A stretch of DNA of 27,999 nt from Stramenopiles sp. TOSAG23-2 (lineage: Eukaryota; Sar), in contig LT649409.1 of NCBI GenBank assembly GCA_900128395.1, positions 1 through 27,999 on the forward strand, read 5' to 3'. Positions 9,065-18,747 of the stretch are shown here, one piece after another. Made by a program: the position numbers and the translations under genes. The notes beneath the pieces were generated by a model. That model was not told where the DNA came from and searched no databases. It was given only the letters and a program-made list of their open reading frames with translations. Position 1 is the first letter of the stretch; each line of letters starts with the position of its first letter.

Positions 9065-12000
9065 ATGGCAAACGTTACTCCGAAGGATTTGACGTTGGAC
9101 AAGAGTAAACCTTTCAAAAAACCTTCGTGTTGGCAGCAGTATTCTTTTTTAATAGGGAAAAATATCAAATTGCAAAAACGCGATGTAGAATCTCTTATGG
9201 CTGAGTATTGGATATTGCCATTGTACATGATTTTTTGGATTAAAGTCATGATGTGGGTGTTTCCTGACGACAGACCAACATTGGAAGAACTTCGTGATAC
9301 GGAAGCAGAATTAAACCGAGTTATTCCAACCGCATGTTACTTTGCTGCACAAACTGTGTTTGTGCCAGCAACGATATATGCAACTACAATTATGGAACGT
9401 TTAGGCGCTGCATGTGGGATGGATAACGCGACAACTTTTGCAACGTTTCGTTCTTTCAATTCAATAAGCGACTTTGAAGTGGAATATTTAAAGAAACCTG
9501 AAAACATTTATGCTATGTTATATTTTGATGAAACAAAAGCAAATACTTTCTCGATATACCATAACGAAAGTTTAACTGCTGGTAGATATTTACCAAATAT
9601 GGATGAAACGACTTTGAAAATGAAAGACCCACCACTTGCATATGTACCTGCACTTACTACACGTGGTACCGTATTAGCATTTGGAGATAATCGTTTAGCA
9701 GATTTAGCATCAAAAGCTCAACATGCTGTGGTTGGCTCTCCACGAATGATACCTGACGCCATACATTTAAAACCGTTTCCATTCGATAAAGCACGTTGTG
9801 ATGGAATTGGATGTGTTATGAAATATACATGGCCATCTTTAATTGGTAGTGTCTTTTTTATCACTATTCAAAGTTTCTTGACTAGAGTTGGCCAAGAGAA
9901 AGAGAGAGGAATCAAAGAAGCATTGTATGTTGCCGGGACATCTCAATGGGCATATTGGGCTTCATGGCTAACAGCAAAATCGTTTGACATGATTTTTCCT
10001 TCCTTGATTTTTTCAGTTTTATTATTTGCTACTGAAATTTTTATTAAACAAAATTTTGCTTTTATATTTTTCAGTTGCTATTTGTTTGGAATTGCTAGTT
10101 TGGTACAAATGATTTTTGTACAAGCGTTGTTGAAAACGGGACAACAGATAATGATGGCTGGAGTCATGTTGCTAGTTATTGGCTCGGCCATATACTATCC
10201 AGTACGCTTGCTCGGTATTGATAAAGGGTGGAGCGATGATGCAGCAAATGCTTGTTTCCTATTTCCACCAGTTGCAATTAGCCATATATTTTGGGAATTA
10301 GCGGATCATGAAGGGCGTAAAATAGAATTGGATGTCAGTAAAAATCCACTAATTGGAAGTGCATTATGGATGATGGCAATTTCTATAGTATTTTGGGGTT
10401 TTATTGGATTTTATTTTGAACAAATTATGCCGCAAAACCATGGACCTGCTTTGGAGCAATGGAATTTTATATTTTCTGGAAAATATTGGAAGTATTTTTT
10501 TTGCAGTGGAAAAAAGGATGAAGCAAAAAACAATTTGCAAAAATACAGCCCGGGTGATGAAGAATATTTTGATGGAGTTCGCATACAACAACTTGTGAAA
10601 GAATTTAACGTAAAAGATGAGAAAGGGAAATCATCGATATTGCGTGCTGTTGACAATTTAACGGTAGACTTTCACGCGGGACAAGTAGCTGCTGTACTAG
10701 GCCATAATGGTGCAGGAAAGACAACTTCCATTCGTATGATGACGGGCAGCCATGCACCGACGAGTGGTAAAATTTACATAGATGGTGTCGATGGACTTGA
10801 AAATGCTAATTGGGTTCGGGAAAATGTTGGGGTTTGCCCACAACATGATGTGCTGTATGATAATTTAACGGCAGGAGAACACGTCGAATTGTTCGGTGGG
10901 ATGAAAGGAGAAGTTGACGTCATGAAAACATTGAACAGTGTCGATTTAGGGCCAAAGCGAGATGAATTGGTCAAATCTTTTTCTGGCGGACAAAAACGTA
11001 GGCTAAGTGTTGCACTTGCCTTGTTGGGAGATCCAAAATTAATCGTATTGGATGAGCCAACAACTGGAATGGACGTGGTTGCTCGTCAATCTGTTTGGAA
11101 AATGATCGAATCGAAGAAAAAAGGACGTTGTATTATTTTAACGACCCATTCCATGGAAGAGGCAGATGCGCTAGGTGATCGAGTCGTTGTAATTGGTAAA
11201 GGAAAGGTGCAGGCACAAGGTACTAGCTTAGACTTGAAAAATAAATTTGGTATTGGTTACCATTTACATATTGTGAAAGATTTGAAGGCCATGGAAAGCA
11301 ACAAGTTCCAACTTGATGATGTTGAGAAGTTGATTACAAAACATGTTGGAGAAGATTCAGTCAAATTATTAACTGATATTGGTGCAGAATGCTCATTTGC
11401 GGTTCCAAGAGATAAAACACCGACATTCCCAGATTTATTCACTGCACTGAATGAAAATAAAGAAAACTTGGGAATAGAACAAGTGGCATTGTCACAAACT
11501 ACTCTTGAAGAAGTGTTTATGGAACTGGGAAAGAAAGAAAAAGAGGAGGAAAAAAAGAAAGAGGAAGAAGAGAAAAAAGATAGCGATGGTAAGAGTGACG
11601 TGGAAAACGCTGGCAAAGCATCTACAGACGATGAAAACAGCAACAAAGCTGTTGATCTGGATGTTGTAGGTATCGGGGGTAGTGCCAAAGGTGGTAGCTT
11701 TACTACTCAAACTTATGGTGGCTTATATCTCGTTTTAAATACGTACAAACGTGATCCTTCAGCAATATGTTGCTTGATGATCTGGCCGATTATGTTGGTA
11801 ATTGTTGCTGGTATAATATACATGACACGAGAATTAGATACATTGGAATCTATTGCTGTTGTGCCATACAAAAACCCACCAGCATCATTTCCATACGTAA
11901 TAATTGATAGCGCACAAAGCACATATGCCGCTAAGTATGTGCAAAATATCACATCAGTCACTGGTTCCGTTGGAAAAGAATATGCAACTAAAGCTGCAAT

Positions 12001-14056
12001 GGATGTTGCTTTAAGTGCTGGTGAAGGGGTGCTTGGGTATCAATTTGGCATCGTATTTGATAGTTTGAAATATAATGGTACGAAAATGGATGCTCTTAAT
12101 ATCGAATTATTGCTAAATGATACGGATATTGAATTTAAACAAGCGCGCCAGATTGCGGCCATGGTAACCAACGTTGGCCTTGGCATTAATGGGAAACAAT
12201 CTGTCACTCCTACTTACGTGGAAATGGAGAAAGGTCCTTCGGCACAAATGAATGCAGTTGCTTGGGGTGCGGGGGGACTTATGATTATTATATCCTCCGC
12301 ATTTGCATATCTAAGTGCATTTTATTCTGAAGGTATGGCACGTGATCGAATCTTAAATCGACGTGTGCATTTATTTGTTTCATCCATGGGACGGCCTCAA
12401 TATTACATGGGGCGTTTTATAGCGGATTTTGTGTCGTTATTAATACCTTTACTCCTGACTCCGATTATCATGGCAATGTTTGCCTTTCCATCAGTTTTAC
12501 AATCAAACATTGGTGCGTATTTTTTACTAGTAATATTATTTGCACCATCAGGTGTTGCTTTTGGGTATGTTATATCTTGGTTATTTCCAAGCATTGAAGC
12601 GGCGCAAGAGTGGGGACAAGAGCTAGTAGGAATTGTAACCATTATGCCATTTTTCTTGACTTCGTTCATTTTAACGGATGCAAATGAAACTGTACATTCC
12701 TTCCTAGGATTAATTCCAGGCTATGCTATTTTCCGTGGTTTGGCTGTACTTGAAGCAGAGGCTGCAGAGGGCAAACCATATTTAACAACTGGAGATCTGT
12801 TTAATAGCGATCGTAGTCTTGTATGGGTTTATATCATTTTGATCATTGATGCTTTCCTATATTGGTTTATTGTTGTCGCTATCGATTATGCAGAGGCACC
12901 ATATAAACGTTGTATGGATAAAATGAAGCGTATGCAAGTGAAAAGTGGTGCGGAAAATGATGAAGCTGTTCAATTAGCATCTGGCTCTGCTTTTGGTGGT
13001 GGTGAGGTAAAACCAGTACTACATCGAGAACCTGACGCGCGTGTAATAACCGAGGAGGATGCAGTGAAAGGTGGAGCAACAAAAATGTTGACGATCAAAG
13101 GCATTGAAAAGAAATTTATAATGAACAATGGTGGTATTAATCATGCAGTGAAAGGTGTTTTCCTTGGTGTAGAAAAAGGGGAAATTTTTGGATTATTGGG
13201 AATGAATGGTGCTGGTAAGACTACTCTGATGAATGCGATACAAGGGAAACATGTTCCAACAAGCGGCGATTGTTTAATCGATGGCACATCCAGTGTAACG
13301 GAAATTGATGCTGCGCGCAAAAAGTTTGGCATATGTCCTCAGCACGACATCATATGGGATGAAGTAACACCACGTGAACATTTAATTGCCTTTGCAAATA
13401 TACGTGGAGTTGCGAAAGAGAAAATAGCACAATTAGCTGGTTCGTTACTACAGCGTTTGGATGTGATTAAAAAAGCAGATGCACCAGCTAAAACTTTGAG
13501 TGGAGGGCAAAAAAGAAAATTATCTATAGCAATGGCTGTCATAGGTAATCCACGTTGCGTTTTTCTAGATGAACCTACTACTGGTTTGGATCCGAATACA
13601 AGGCGCTTTGTATGGGATTACATTTTGGAGTTAAAAGAAAATCGTGCTGTTGTGTTAACGACTCATAGCATGGAAGAGGCTGATGCCTTATGTGCAAGAA
13701 TTGGAATCATGGTAAACGGAAAATTAAAGACCTTAGGTACACCACAGCAATTGAAGGCACAATATGGAACTGGATACGGGATGATAATCCGTTTAAAGGG
13801 AGATGTTGAGAATGATACCGAAATTCTTGAAAAGATTCTTAAAGAGAAGTTTGGTGAAGATTGCACTTTAGATGATATTGTCTCAACTGCAACATACCGT
13901 GCTTATCGAATTAGTCAAGGTGAATTGGATTTTGGAGACTTATTTCGTTCCTTGGAGGAGAATAAAGAAGCATTTGGATTACTTGATTATTCGATTACGC
14001 AAACTACCATGGATCAAGTTTTTAAAAATTTTGCAAAGTTTCAATTGGGGGAGTAA
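9065..14056 (+). CDS. ABCA-family full-length ABC transporter (1663 aa)
   Basis: ATP-driven membrane transporter of subfamily A, whose characterised members move lipids or sterols across membranes. Order: cytosolic N-terminus; first TM helix about 43-61; a lumenal/extracellular loop to about 255; a cluster of TM helices about 256-450; NBD1 with Walker A GHNGAGKT (546-553), signature SGGQ (640-643) and Walker B LIVLDEP with D663; a Lys/Glu-rich linker about 822-850; TMD2 starting near 901 with its own loop and TM cluster (about 1080-1270); NBD2 with Walker A GMNGAGKT (1379-1386), signature LSGGQ (1478-1482) and Walker B D1502. Both NBDs keep all catalytic motifs, so both should hydrolyse ATP. 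The C-terminus carries VFKNFA (1652-1657), resembling the VFVNFA motif of animal ABCA proteins. The extracellular loops are short compared with vertebrate ABCA1. Substrate unknown. The frame is intact; the last 52 coding bases plus 3' sequence are duplicated immediately downstream, after the TAA. Confidence 0.96.
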   Translation: MANVTPKDLTLDKSKPFKKPSCWQQYSFLIGKNIKLQKRDVESLMAEYWILPLYMIFWIKVMMWVFPDDRPTLEELRDTEAELNRVIPTACYFAAQTVFVPATIYATTIMERLGAACGMDNATTFATFRSFNSISDFEVEYLKKPENIYAMLYFDETKANTFSIYHNESLTAGRYLPNMDETTLKMKDPPLAYVPALTTRGTVLAFGDNRLADLASKAQHAVVGSPRMIPDAIHLKPFPFDKARCDGIGCVMKYTWPSLIGSVFFITIQSFLTRVGQEKERGIKEALYVAGTSQWAYWASWLTAKSFDMIFPSLIFSVLLFATEIFIKQNFAFIFFSCYLFGIASLVQMIFVQALLKTGQQIMMAGVMLLVIGSAIYYPVRLLGIDKGWSDDAANACFLFPPVAISHIFWELADHEGRKIELDVSKNPLIGSALWMMAISIVFWGFIGFYFEQIMPQNHGPALEQWNFIFSGKYWKYFFCSGKKDEAKNNLQKYSPGDEEYFDGVRIQQLVKEFNVKDEKGKSSILRAVDNLTVDFHAGQVAAVLGHNGAGKTTSIRMMTGSHAPTSGKIYIDGVDGLENANWVRENVGVCPQHDVLYDNLTAGEHVELFGGMKGEVDVMKTLNSVDLGPKRDELVKSFSGGQKRRLSVALALLGDPKLIVLDEPTTGMDVVARQSVWKMIESKKKGRCIILTTHSMEEADALGDRVVVIGKGKVQAQGTSLDLKNKFGIGYHLHIVKDLKAMESNKFQLDDVEKLITKHVGEDSVKLLTDIGAECSFAVPRDKTPTFPDLFTALNENKENLGIEQVALSQTTLEEVFMELGKKEKEEEKKKEEEEKKDSDGKSDVENAGKASTDDENSNKAVDLDVVGIGGSAKGGSFTTQTYGGLYLVLNTYKRDPSAICCLMIWPIMLVIVAGIIYMTRELDTLESIAVVPYKNPPASFPYVIIDSAQSTYAAKYVQNITSVTGSVGKEYATKAAMDVALSAGEGVLGYQFGIVFDSLKYNGTKMDALNIELLLNDTDIEFKQARQIAAMVTNVGLGINGKQSVTPTYVEMEKGPSAQMNAVAWGAGGLMIIISSAFAYLSAFYSEGMARDRILNRRVHLFVSSMGRPQYYMGRFIADFVSLLIPLLLTPIIMAMFAFPSVLQSNIGAYFLLVILFAPSGVAFGYVISWLFPSIEAAQEWGQELVGIVTIMPFFLTSFILTDANETVHSFLGLIPGYAIFRGLAVLEAEAAEGKPYLTTGDLFNSDRSLVWVYIILIIDAFLYWFIVVAIDYAEAPYKRCMDKMKRMQVKSGAENDEAVQLASGSAFGGGEVKPVLHREPDARVITEEDAVKGGATKMLTIKGIEKKFIMNNGGINHAVKGVFLGVEKGEIFGLLGMNGAGKTTLMNAIQGKHVPTSGDCLIDGTSSVTEIDAARKKFGICPQHDIIWDEVTPREHLIAFANIRGVAKEKIAQLAGSLLQRLDVIKKADAPAKTLSGGQKRKLSIAMAVIGNPRCVFLDEPTTGLDPNTRRFVWDYILELKENRAVVLTTHSMEEADALCARIGIMVNGKLKTLGTPQQLKAQYGTGYGMIIRLKGDVENDTEILEKILKEKFGEDCTLDDIVSTATYRAYRISQGELDFGDLFRSLEENKEAFGLLDYSITQTTMDQVFKNFAKFQLGE

Positions 14057-14236
14057 AAACATATATAATGCCTTCAATATTTCACACTTGTCGTCAGGCA
14101 CCACCTTCAATATTTTAAAATACCATGGATCAAGTTTTTAAAAATTTTGCAAAGTTTCAATTGGGGGAGTAAAAACATATATAATGCCTTCAATATTTCA
14201 CACTTGTCGTCAGGCACCACCTTCAATATTTTAAAA
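14005..14236 (+). repeat. 116-bp exact tandem duplication over the ABCA stop codon
   Basis: Copies 14005-14120 and 14121-14236 are identical. The unit contains the last 52 bases of the ABCA gene (stop codon included) and 64 bases of 3' sequence. The protein is unaffected because translation stops in copy 1. Confidence 0.97.
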
Positions 14237-14688
14237 TTTATCTGTAATGCTATTTTAATGTTATTATATTATATTTGTCACCCATGCTAATATGATGCTA
14301 ATAAATAGCATGTTTATTTGGGAGTTGATTTGTTCTCCCAAAAAAAGAAAAAAAGTGGAGGAGATTTTATTATGCATTATTAATATGCATATGCATCCAC
14401 GTACTACTATACATATAAAGAATCATTCTATTTAGTAGAGATAGTACTCCAACATGAACGAGATATACATTCCATTGCATTCAACTGTGTCATATAAGAG
14501 AGTCTTACATTTAATTCACTTACATCATTATTTGACTATACAGGTCACATTATAGAAAGTAAGTACTCCAACATGAACGAGATATACATTCCATTGCATT
14601 CAACTGTGTCATATAAGAGAGTCTTACATTTAATTCACTTACATCATTATTTGACTATACAGGTCACATTATAGAAAGTAGCAAAACT
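14237..14688. other. Intergenic region between ABCA and cathepsin C
   Basis: About 450 bp with no supported gene. It begins with the presumed ABCA 3' region, contains an A-rich/GGAG patch (14336-14365), and ends with the cathepsin C promoter/leader, which lies within the duplicated block 14443-14680. No recognisable promoter element was found. Confidence 0.5.
14443..14680 (+). repeat. 119-bp exact tandem duplication upstream of cathepsin C
   Basis: Copies 14443-14561 and 14562-14680 are identical, with no homology beyond the unit ends. The second copy ends eight bases before the cathepsin C ATG, so the leader or proximal promoter appears twice. Each copy carries a short upstream ATG (within aacatgaacg). 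Confidence 0.97.
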
Positions 14689-16633
14689 ATGGTTACTTTA
14701 AAAAATAACGTGGTCACTGTACTAGTATTGATCATAGGTACTTTTTTATTGTTCAATACAGTTGTAGAAGCTGATATACCTGTACATTGTTTACACAGAC
14801 AAGTAGTTGGTACATGGATATTTCGTATGGGATCTAATGATCATGATGATACGTTGACATGTGGTCACAAATTGCCAGACTCGGTTATGACAATGGTAGA
14901 TAACAGAATACGCTTTAAAAACCCAAATTTTAAAGTTTCTCACGATTATAAAATAACTTTAAGTGAGCCAAACATAGCAACAGATGCAAAGGGCAACAAA
15001 GGGACTTGGACAATGATATATGATGAAGGTTTTGAAGTGAGAGTAAACGGTAAAACTTTCTTCTCTTTCTTTGTATACGTTCCAAAAGTAGCAGAGCCGA
15101 CACCGGACAACAATGCAGATTTTGATAGCATATGTGGTGAAACGTTTACCGGTTGGTATCACGATTATGATGATACGGAATGGGGTTGTTTTATCGGTAA
15201 AAAAGAAGGTACAAATGGTGAAAAAACCCCTTCTTTTACTTCTAAAAGAAGACGACGCTTAACTGGAAATTTACGTGAAAGTAGCAAAAACATATTGAAT
15301 GTTGTTGAAAGCAATTTAATGGGGTTGTTTTATCGGTAAAAAAGAAGGTACAAATGGTGAAAAAACCCCTTCTTTTACTTCTAAAAGAAGACGACGCTTA
15401 ACTGGAAATTTACGTGAAAGTAGCAAAAACATATTGAATGTTGTTGAAAGCAATTTTAACACAATGGTAGTTCGTAAACAAAGTTTGCAAAATGGTGAGA
15501 AAAAATGGCAACCAGATCTAGCATTGATTGAAGAAATTAATAACGATAAAACACGCGGATGGACTGCCAAAGTACATACGCCATTTACTAAGAAATCAGT
15601 GACTGAGATGCGTCAATTGCTCGGTACTACCAAGTAACCAGATCTAGCATTGATTGAAGAAATTAATAACGATAAAACACGCGGATGGACTGCCAAAGTA
15701 CATACGCCATTTACTAAGAAATCAGTGACTGAGATGCGTCAATTGCTCGGTACTACCAAGTATGCGAAAAATGGTGGTTTCCCAGAGACGGCAAATACAA
15801 TTACAGGTGGCATGTCAAAAGCGAGAAATGATGATATGAAAACCACATTCTTAGAAGAAACTGAAAATATCGAGGAAGAATTTCCAAAATCATTTGATTG
15901 GAGAAAAGAGGAAGGTGGAAAATACATGACGGAAATTATTTCACAAGGTTCATGTGGATCATGTTATGCAATTGCTGCTACGGATATGATATCAATACGT
16001 TTAAGAATTATGACCAAAGGCAAGGACAAGACAAAAATTAGTCCACAGAATGTTGTATCATGTTCCGATTACAACCAAGGTTGCGAAGGGGGCTATCCAT
16101 TTTTAGTAGGTAAATTTGGTCGTGATATTGGATATGTACCAGAGTACTGCCAAACTTACACAGGAGCAGATGATCCATGTAAAATTAATTGCGGTGGGAA
16201 ACCTATGAAAGTTTATCATACATCCAAGTATGGTTACATCGGGGGGTATTATGGTGCTTGTAATGAGCAACATATGATGAAAGAATTGAAAAATAACGGG
16301 CCAATCGTTGTGGCATTAAATGCTCCGAGCGATTTGTTTTACTATAGTGGTGGTATATACACTTTTAAAGATACGGACAAAGCGAATTTTGATATAAACG
16401 GTATCAGTCGATGGGAAAAAACAAATCATGCCGTATTAGCAGTTGGTTGGGGCGAAGATAATGATGGAAAAAAATATTGGATTATAAAAAATAGTTGGGG
16501 CGAATCGTGGGGTGAAAATGGTTATTTTAAATTAGCAAAAGGTAACGATATAATTGCTGCAGAAAGTATGGCTGTGGCTGCAATGCCAATGCTTCCAAAA
16601 CATAAAATTGATAAATTAGAACCGAGTTCATAA
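14689..16633 (+). CDS. Cathepsin C (dipeptidyl peptidase I), frame broken by two duplications
   Basis: Lysosomal/vacuolar papain-family (C1A) protease that removes dipeptides from N-termini. A signal peptide (residues 1 to about 28, core VLVLIIGTFLLF) precedes a domain matching the cathepsin C exclusion domain: GTWIFRMGS, IYDEGFEVRVNG, TGWYHDYDD and CFIGKK keep that domain's order and Cys positions. The protease part holds the oxyanion Gln and catalytic Cys (QGSCGSC, Cys codon 15962-15964), the His in NHAVLAVGWG (16427-16429) and the Asn in KNSWGESWG (16490-16492). As written, the frame shifts at the 139-bp duplication (stop at 15339), and the 126-bp duplication makes an in-frame TAA at its junction (15635-15637). 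Counting each duplicated block once leaves 1680 bp, a single 559-codon frame joining all segments, so the underlying gene is almost certainly intact. It converges with ECH1. Confidence 0.93.
15179..15456 (+). repeat. 139-bp exact tandem duplication that frameshifts cathepsin C
   Basis: Copies 15179-15317 and 15318-15456 are identical. The length is not a multiple of three, so reading through copy 1 enters copy 2 in another frame and ends at 15339. The unit spans the end of the exclusion domain and the start of the propeptide, including an Arg-rich RRRR stretch. Confidence 0.98.
15510..15761 (+). repeat. 126-bp exact tandem duplication creating a stop in cathepsin C
   Basis: Copies 15510-15635 and 15636-15761 are identical. 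The unit is 42 codons long, but the junction turns the codon after CCAAG into TAA. It lies in the propeptide region before the mature protease. Confidence 0.98.
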
Positions 16634-16813
16634 AAAGGTGAAATCATATATTTGCAGTATGATATGATAAAAGATATGATACGTGTGTGAAACAGTATAC
16701 CAATGCTTCCAAAACATAAAATTGATAAATTAGAACCGAGTTCATAAAAAGGTGAAATCATATATTTGCAGTATGATATGATAAAAGATATGATACGTGT
16801 GTGAAACAGTATA
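16586..16813 (+). repeat. 114-bp exact tandem duplication over the cathepsin C stop
   Basis: Copies 16586-16699 and 16700-16813 are identical. The unit holds the last 48 coding bases with the stop, plus 66 bases of 3' sequence. The protein sequence is not altered. Confidence 0.97.
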
Positions 16814-17273
16814 CAGTATTCGTAATATGATAAATGAAATCTTTTATCTTCGTATCAATAATAATATATTGATACGCTTCGTAATATTAAATATCCGCAA
16901 ATGTGTGAGATGACTAAAAAAATATGTAAAGTATATGCGACGAAATATAATCAAAAATTTCTGTACACACTCGCTACTATCATACTATCATATGATACGA
17001 AGTAAAATAATGTATGATACAAAATATATCTCACACGTAAAACATCATTATAAATATATACGAGCATCGTATGATATCATGTGATATGATATATACGAGT
17101 ATATGCTTTATCATATATAATGTACGAACTATATTTTATAAAAAAAAATAATAAAATATTAAGTTTCGTATCAATCCCTAAATGTGACTTTACTTATATC
17201 ACCTTTACTCATCATTGTTCCCATTACTTTTTCCAAATCTTCACTAAATAAAATTAAAATATTAAGTTTCGTA
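16634..17273. other. Convergent intergenic region, rich in GATA/GTATCA words
   Basis: This gap lies between the stops of cathepsin C and ECH1. It contains parts of two tandem duplications and a simple-sequence stretch dominated by TATGATA, GTATCA and their complements, partly palindromic. One clean hairpin is listed separately at 16851-16876. No gene is supported. Its role is presumably 3'-end formation for both genes. Confidence 0.5.
16851..16876. other. Perfect inverted repeat between convergent genes
   Basis: CGTATCAATA at 16851-16860 and TATTGATACG at 16867-16876 are perfect reverse complements separated by six A/T bases. The sequence can form a 10-bp stem in RNA of either strand. Its position between two gene ends suggests a role in 3'-end structure, or simply a by-product of palindromic simple sequence. 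Confidence 0.6.
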
Positions 17274-17357
17274 TCAATCCCTAAATGTGACTTTACTTAT
17301 ATCACCTTTACTCATCATTGTTCCCATTACTTTTTCCAAATCTTCACTAAATAAAAT
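17152..17357 (-). repeat. 103-bp exact tandem duplication at the 3' end of ECH1
   Basis: Copies 17152-17254 and 17255-17357 are identical. The unit holds the last codons of ECH1 and its TGA. The upstream copy in coordinates (17152-17254) falls after the stop, so the protein is unchanged. Confidence 0.97.
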
Positions 17358-18300
17358 TGAAGAATTCATCATTCTTACATGTTCCAAAGAATCCTCAGTT
17401 GTATGTTCACGAGAATATTTAATATTACGTTTTATATTTCTCATTGTTAATGGACTTTTCTTAGCAATCTCTAGGGCTAAAGTTTCAACAGCATTCATCA
17501 TTTCATCTGATGTATCAAAACAATTTAAAACTAATCCTAAATTCATAGCTTCCTCGCCATTAAAATGCCGCCCCGTATATGCTAATTCACGTGTACGCTG
17601 CTCACCAACAATATTTGGTAGACGCTGTAAAGTGCCCACGTCTGCTACGATAGCTAAATCTATTTCTTTTACAGAAAAATTTGCTTGCTTTGTACAATAT
17701 CTTAAACAACAAGCAGTTAATAAATCAACAGCGCCACCGATAGCATTGCCATCAATAGCACATATAACAGGAACATTACATGCTTCCGCACCAGTGCAAG
17801 TTGATTGGAAAAAATCAATAGTATTTTCCAGTTTTTCACGTGCACGTCCAGGACACTTCTCTTTGTGATGACTTTGAACCATTTCCGCAAATACACTTAA
17901 ATCCATACCGGTACTAAAATGGTTTGATGTCGAACCTAAAATAATACAACGAACACTTGGATCTTTATTTACAACCTCAAAGCTTTCCTTAAGCTCTTTC
18001 CACATACGCCAATTCATAGCATTCATTTTATCTGGTCGATTCATTAAAATTTTTGCAACCCCTTCCTCATCCACTGAGACACTTATTGTTTCATATTTTT
18101 CAGCATGTTTTGCAAATGATGATAATCTTCGTGAGGAAGAAGGGAGGAATGAAAGCTGTCTTATATTAAATAATTGTCTCCACTATTGTTTCATATTTTT
18201 CAGCATGTTTTGCAAATGATGATAATCTTCGTGAGGAAGAAGGGAGGAATGAAAGCTGTCTTATATTAAATAATTGTCTCCACTTTATTGATCTGATCAT
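17274..18300 (-). CDS. ECH1: Delta3,5-Delta2,4-dienoyl-CoA isomerase (ECH1 type), presequence split by duplication
   Basis: Enoyl-CoA hydratase/isomerase (crotonase) fold enzyme that shifts double bonds in dienoyl-CoA during beta-oxidation of unsaturated fatty acids. HFSTGMDL and the GNAIGGAVDLL oxyanion-hole region are present. The block VKEIDLAIVADVGTLQRLP is diagnostic of ECH1, and the three acidic residues known for rat ECH1 are all in place (Asp159, Glu179 and Asp187 in the restored protein). The frame is open from 17274 up to about 18182 without an ATG; the 100-bp duplication then shifts it. Counting that block once, the frame continues to an ATG at 18298-18300, giving 308 residues. The added N-terminus (MIRSIKWRQLF onward, with SSRRLSS) is Arg/Ser-rich and acid-free for over 30 residues, a typical mitochondrial presequence. 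The C-terminus (KVTFRD) has no peroxisomal PTS1, unlike mammalian ECH1. Confidence 0.9.
18084..18283 (-). repeat. 100-bp exact tandem duplication that frameshifts the ECH1 presequence
   Basis: Copies 18084-18183 and 18184-18283 are identical. The length is not a multiple of three, so the mitochondrial presequence is disconnected from the enzyme in the sequence as given. This is the shortest duplication in the window. Confidence 0.97.
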
Positions 18301-18671
18301 ATTGTTAGTATTTGTTTCTATGTGTAAGACTATGTATTCTCTATCTTTTGATTTTGTGGATTTACTTTTTAGATCTATGTATAGTTACAATTTAAATTGG
18401 TATTCCTTGTATATTTCGAATTATTATTATGGTAAAGCACTAAAAGTATAAATGTTAATAATGTTTAGGCAAAAAAAATTATTTAAACCATACTAATACC
18501 ACGGGGTGATTTAGTATGGGAATAGAAGGTGTTATAATTTAATTCTGTGTATATGCTACCAGGTATTCATTAAATTATGAATGTACATGATATGATATGA
18601 TATGTAATAATATATATATATACTGTGTGTGTGAATTTATCTTCTCTTCTTTATTACGTATATTATACGAG

Positions 18672-18709
<38 letters not shown>

Positions 18710-18747
18710 TACTGTGTGTGTGTGTGTGAATTATCTTCCTCTTTATC
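18301..18747. other. AT/TG-rich intergenic region with a diverged tandem duplication
   Basis: No gene is supported. The region lies upstream of ECH1 and downstream of the coiled-coil gene. It includes a 26-base AT tract (18678-18703) and two related stretches, TACTGTGTGTG followed by a pyrimidine-rich ATCTTC/CTTT segment, at about 18621-18655 and 18710-18747. They differ by indels and substitutions. Confidence 0.55.
18678..18703. repeat. (TA)n microsatellite
   Basis: Uninterrupted 26-base alternating T/A tract, followed within ten bases by a TG tract (18713-18728). Confidence 0.9.

Noticed and set aside
8407-9249. Minus-strand frames of 77 and 142 codons in the NB-ARC/ABCA promoter gap.
   Set aside because: The second overlaps the ABCA start antisense, both translate simple CA/TA repeats, and neither shows a motif.
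15179-15456. Newborn spliceosomal introns: a tandem duplication containing AGGT could be spliced to remove exactly one copy, restoring the frame. The 139-bp unit does contain AAGGTAC.
   Set aside because: The sense strand of the 126-, 100-, 109-, 125- and 124-bp units that also break genes lacks an AGGT, and several duplications lie in non-coding DNA, so splicing cannot explain the set.
17287-17868. 193-codon plus-strand frame opposite ECH1.
   Set aside because: Antisense shadow of a conserved enzyme; no independent motif.
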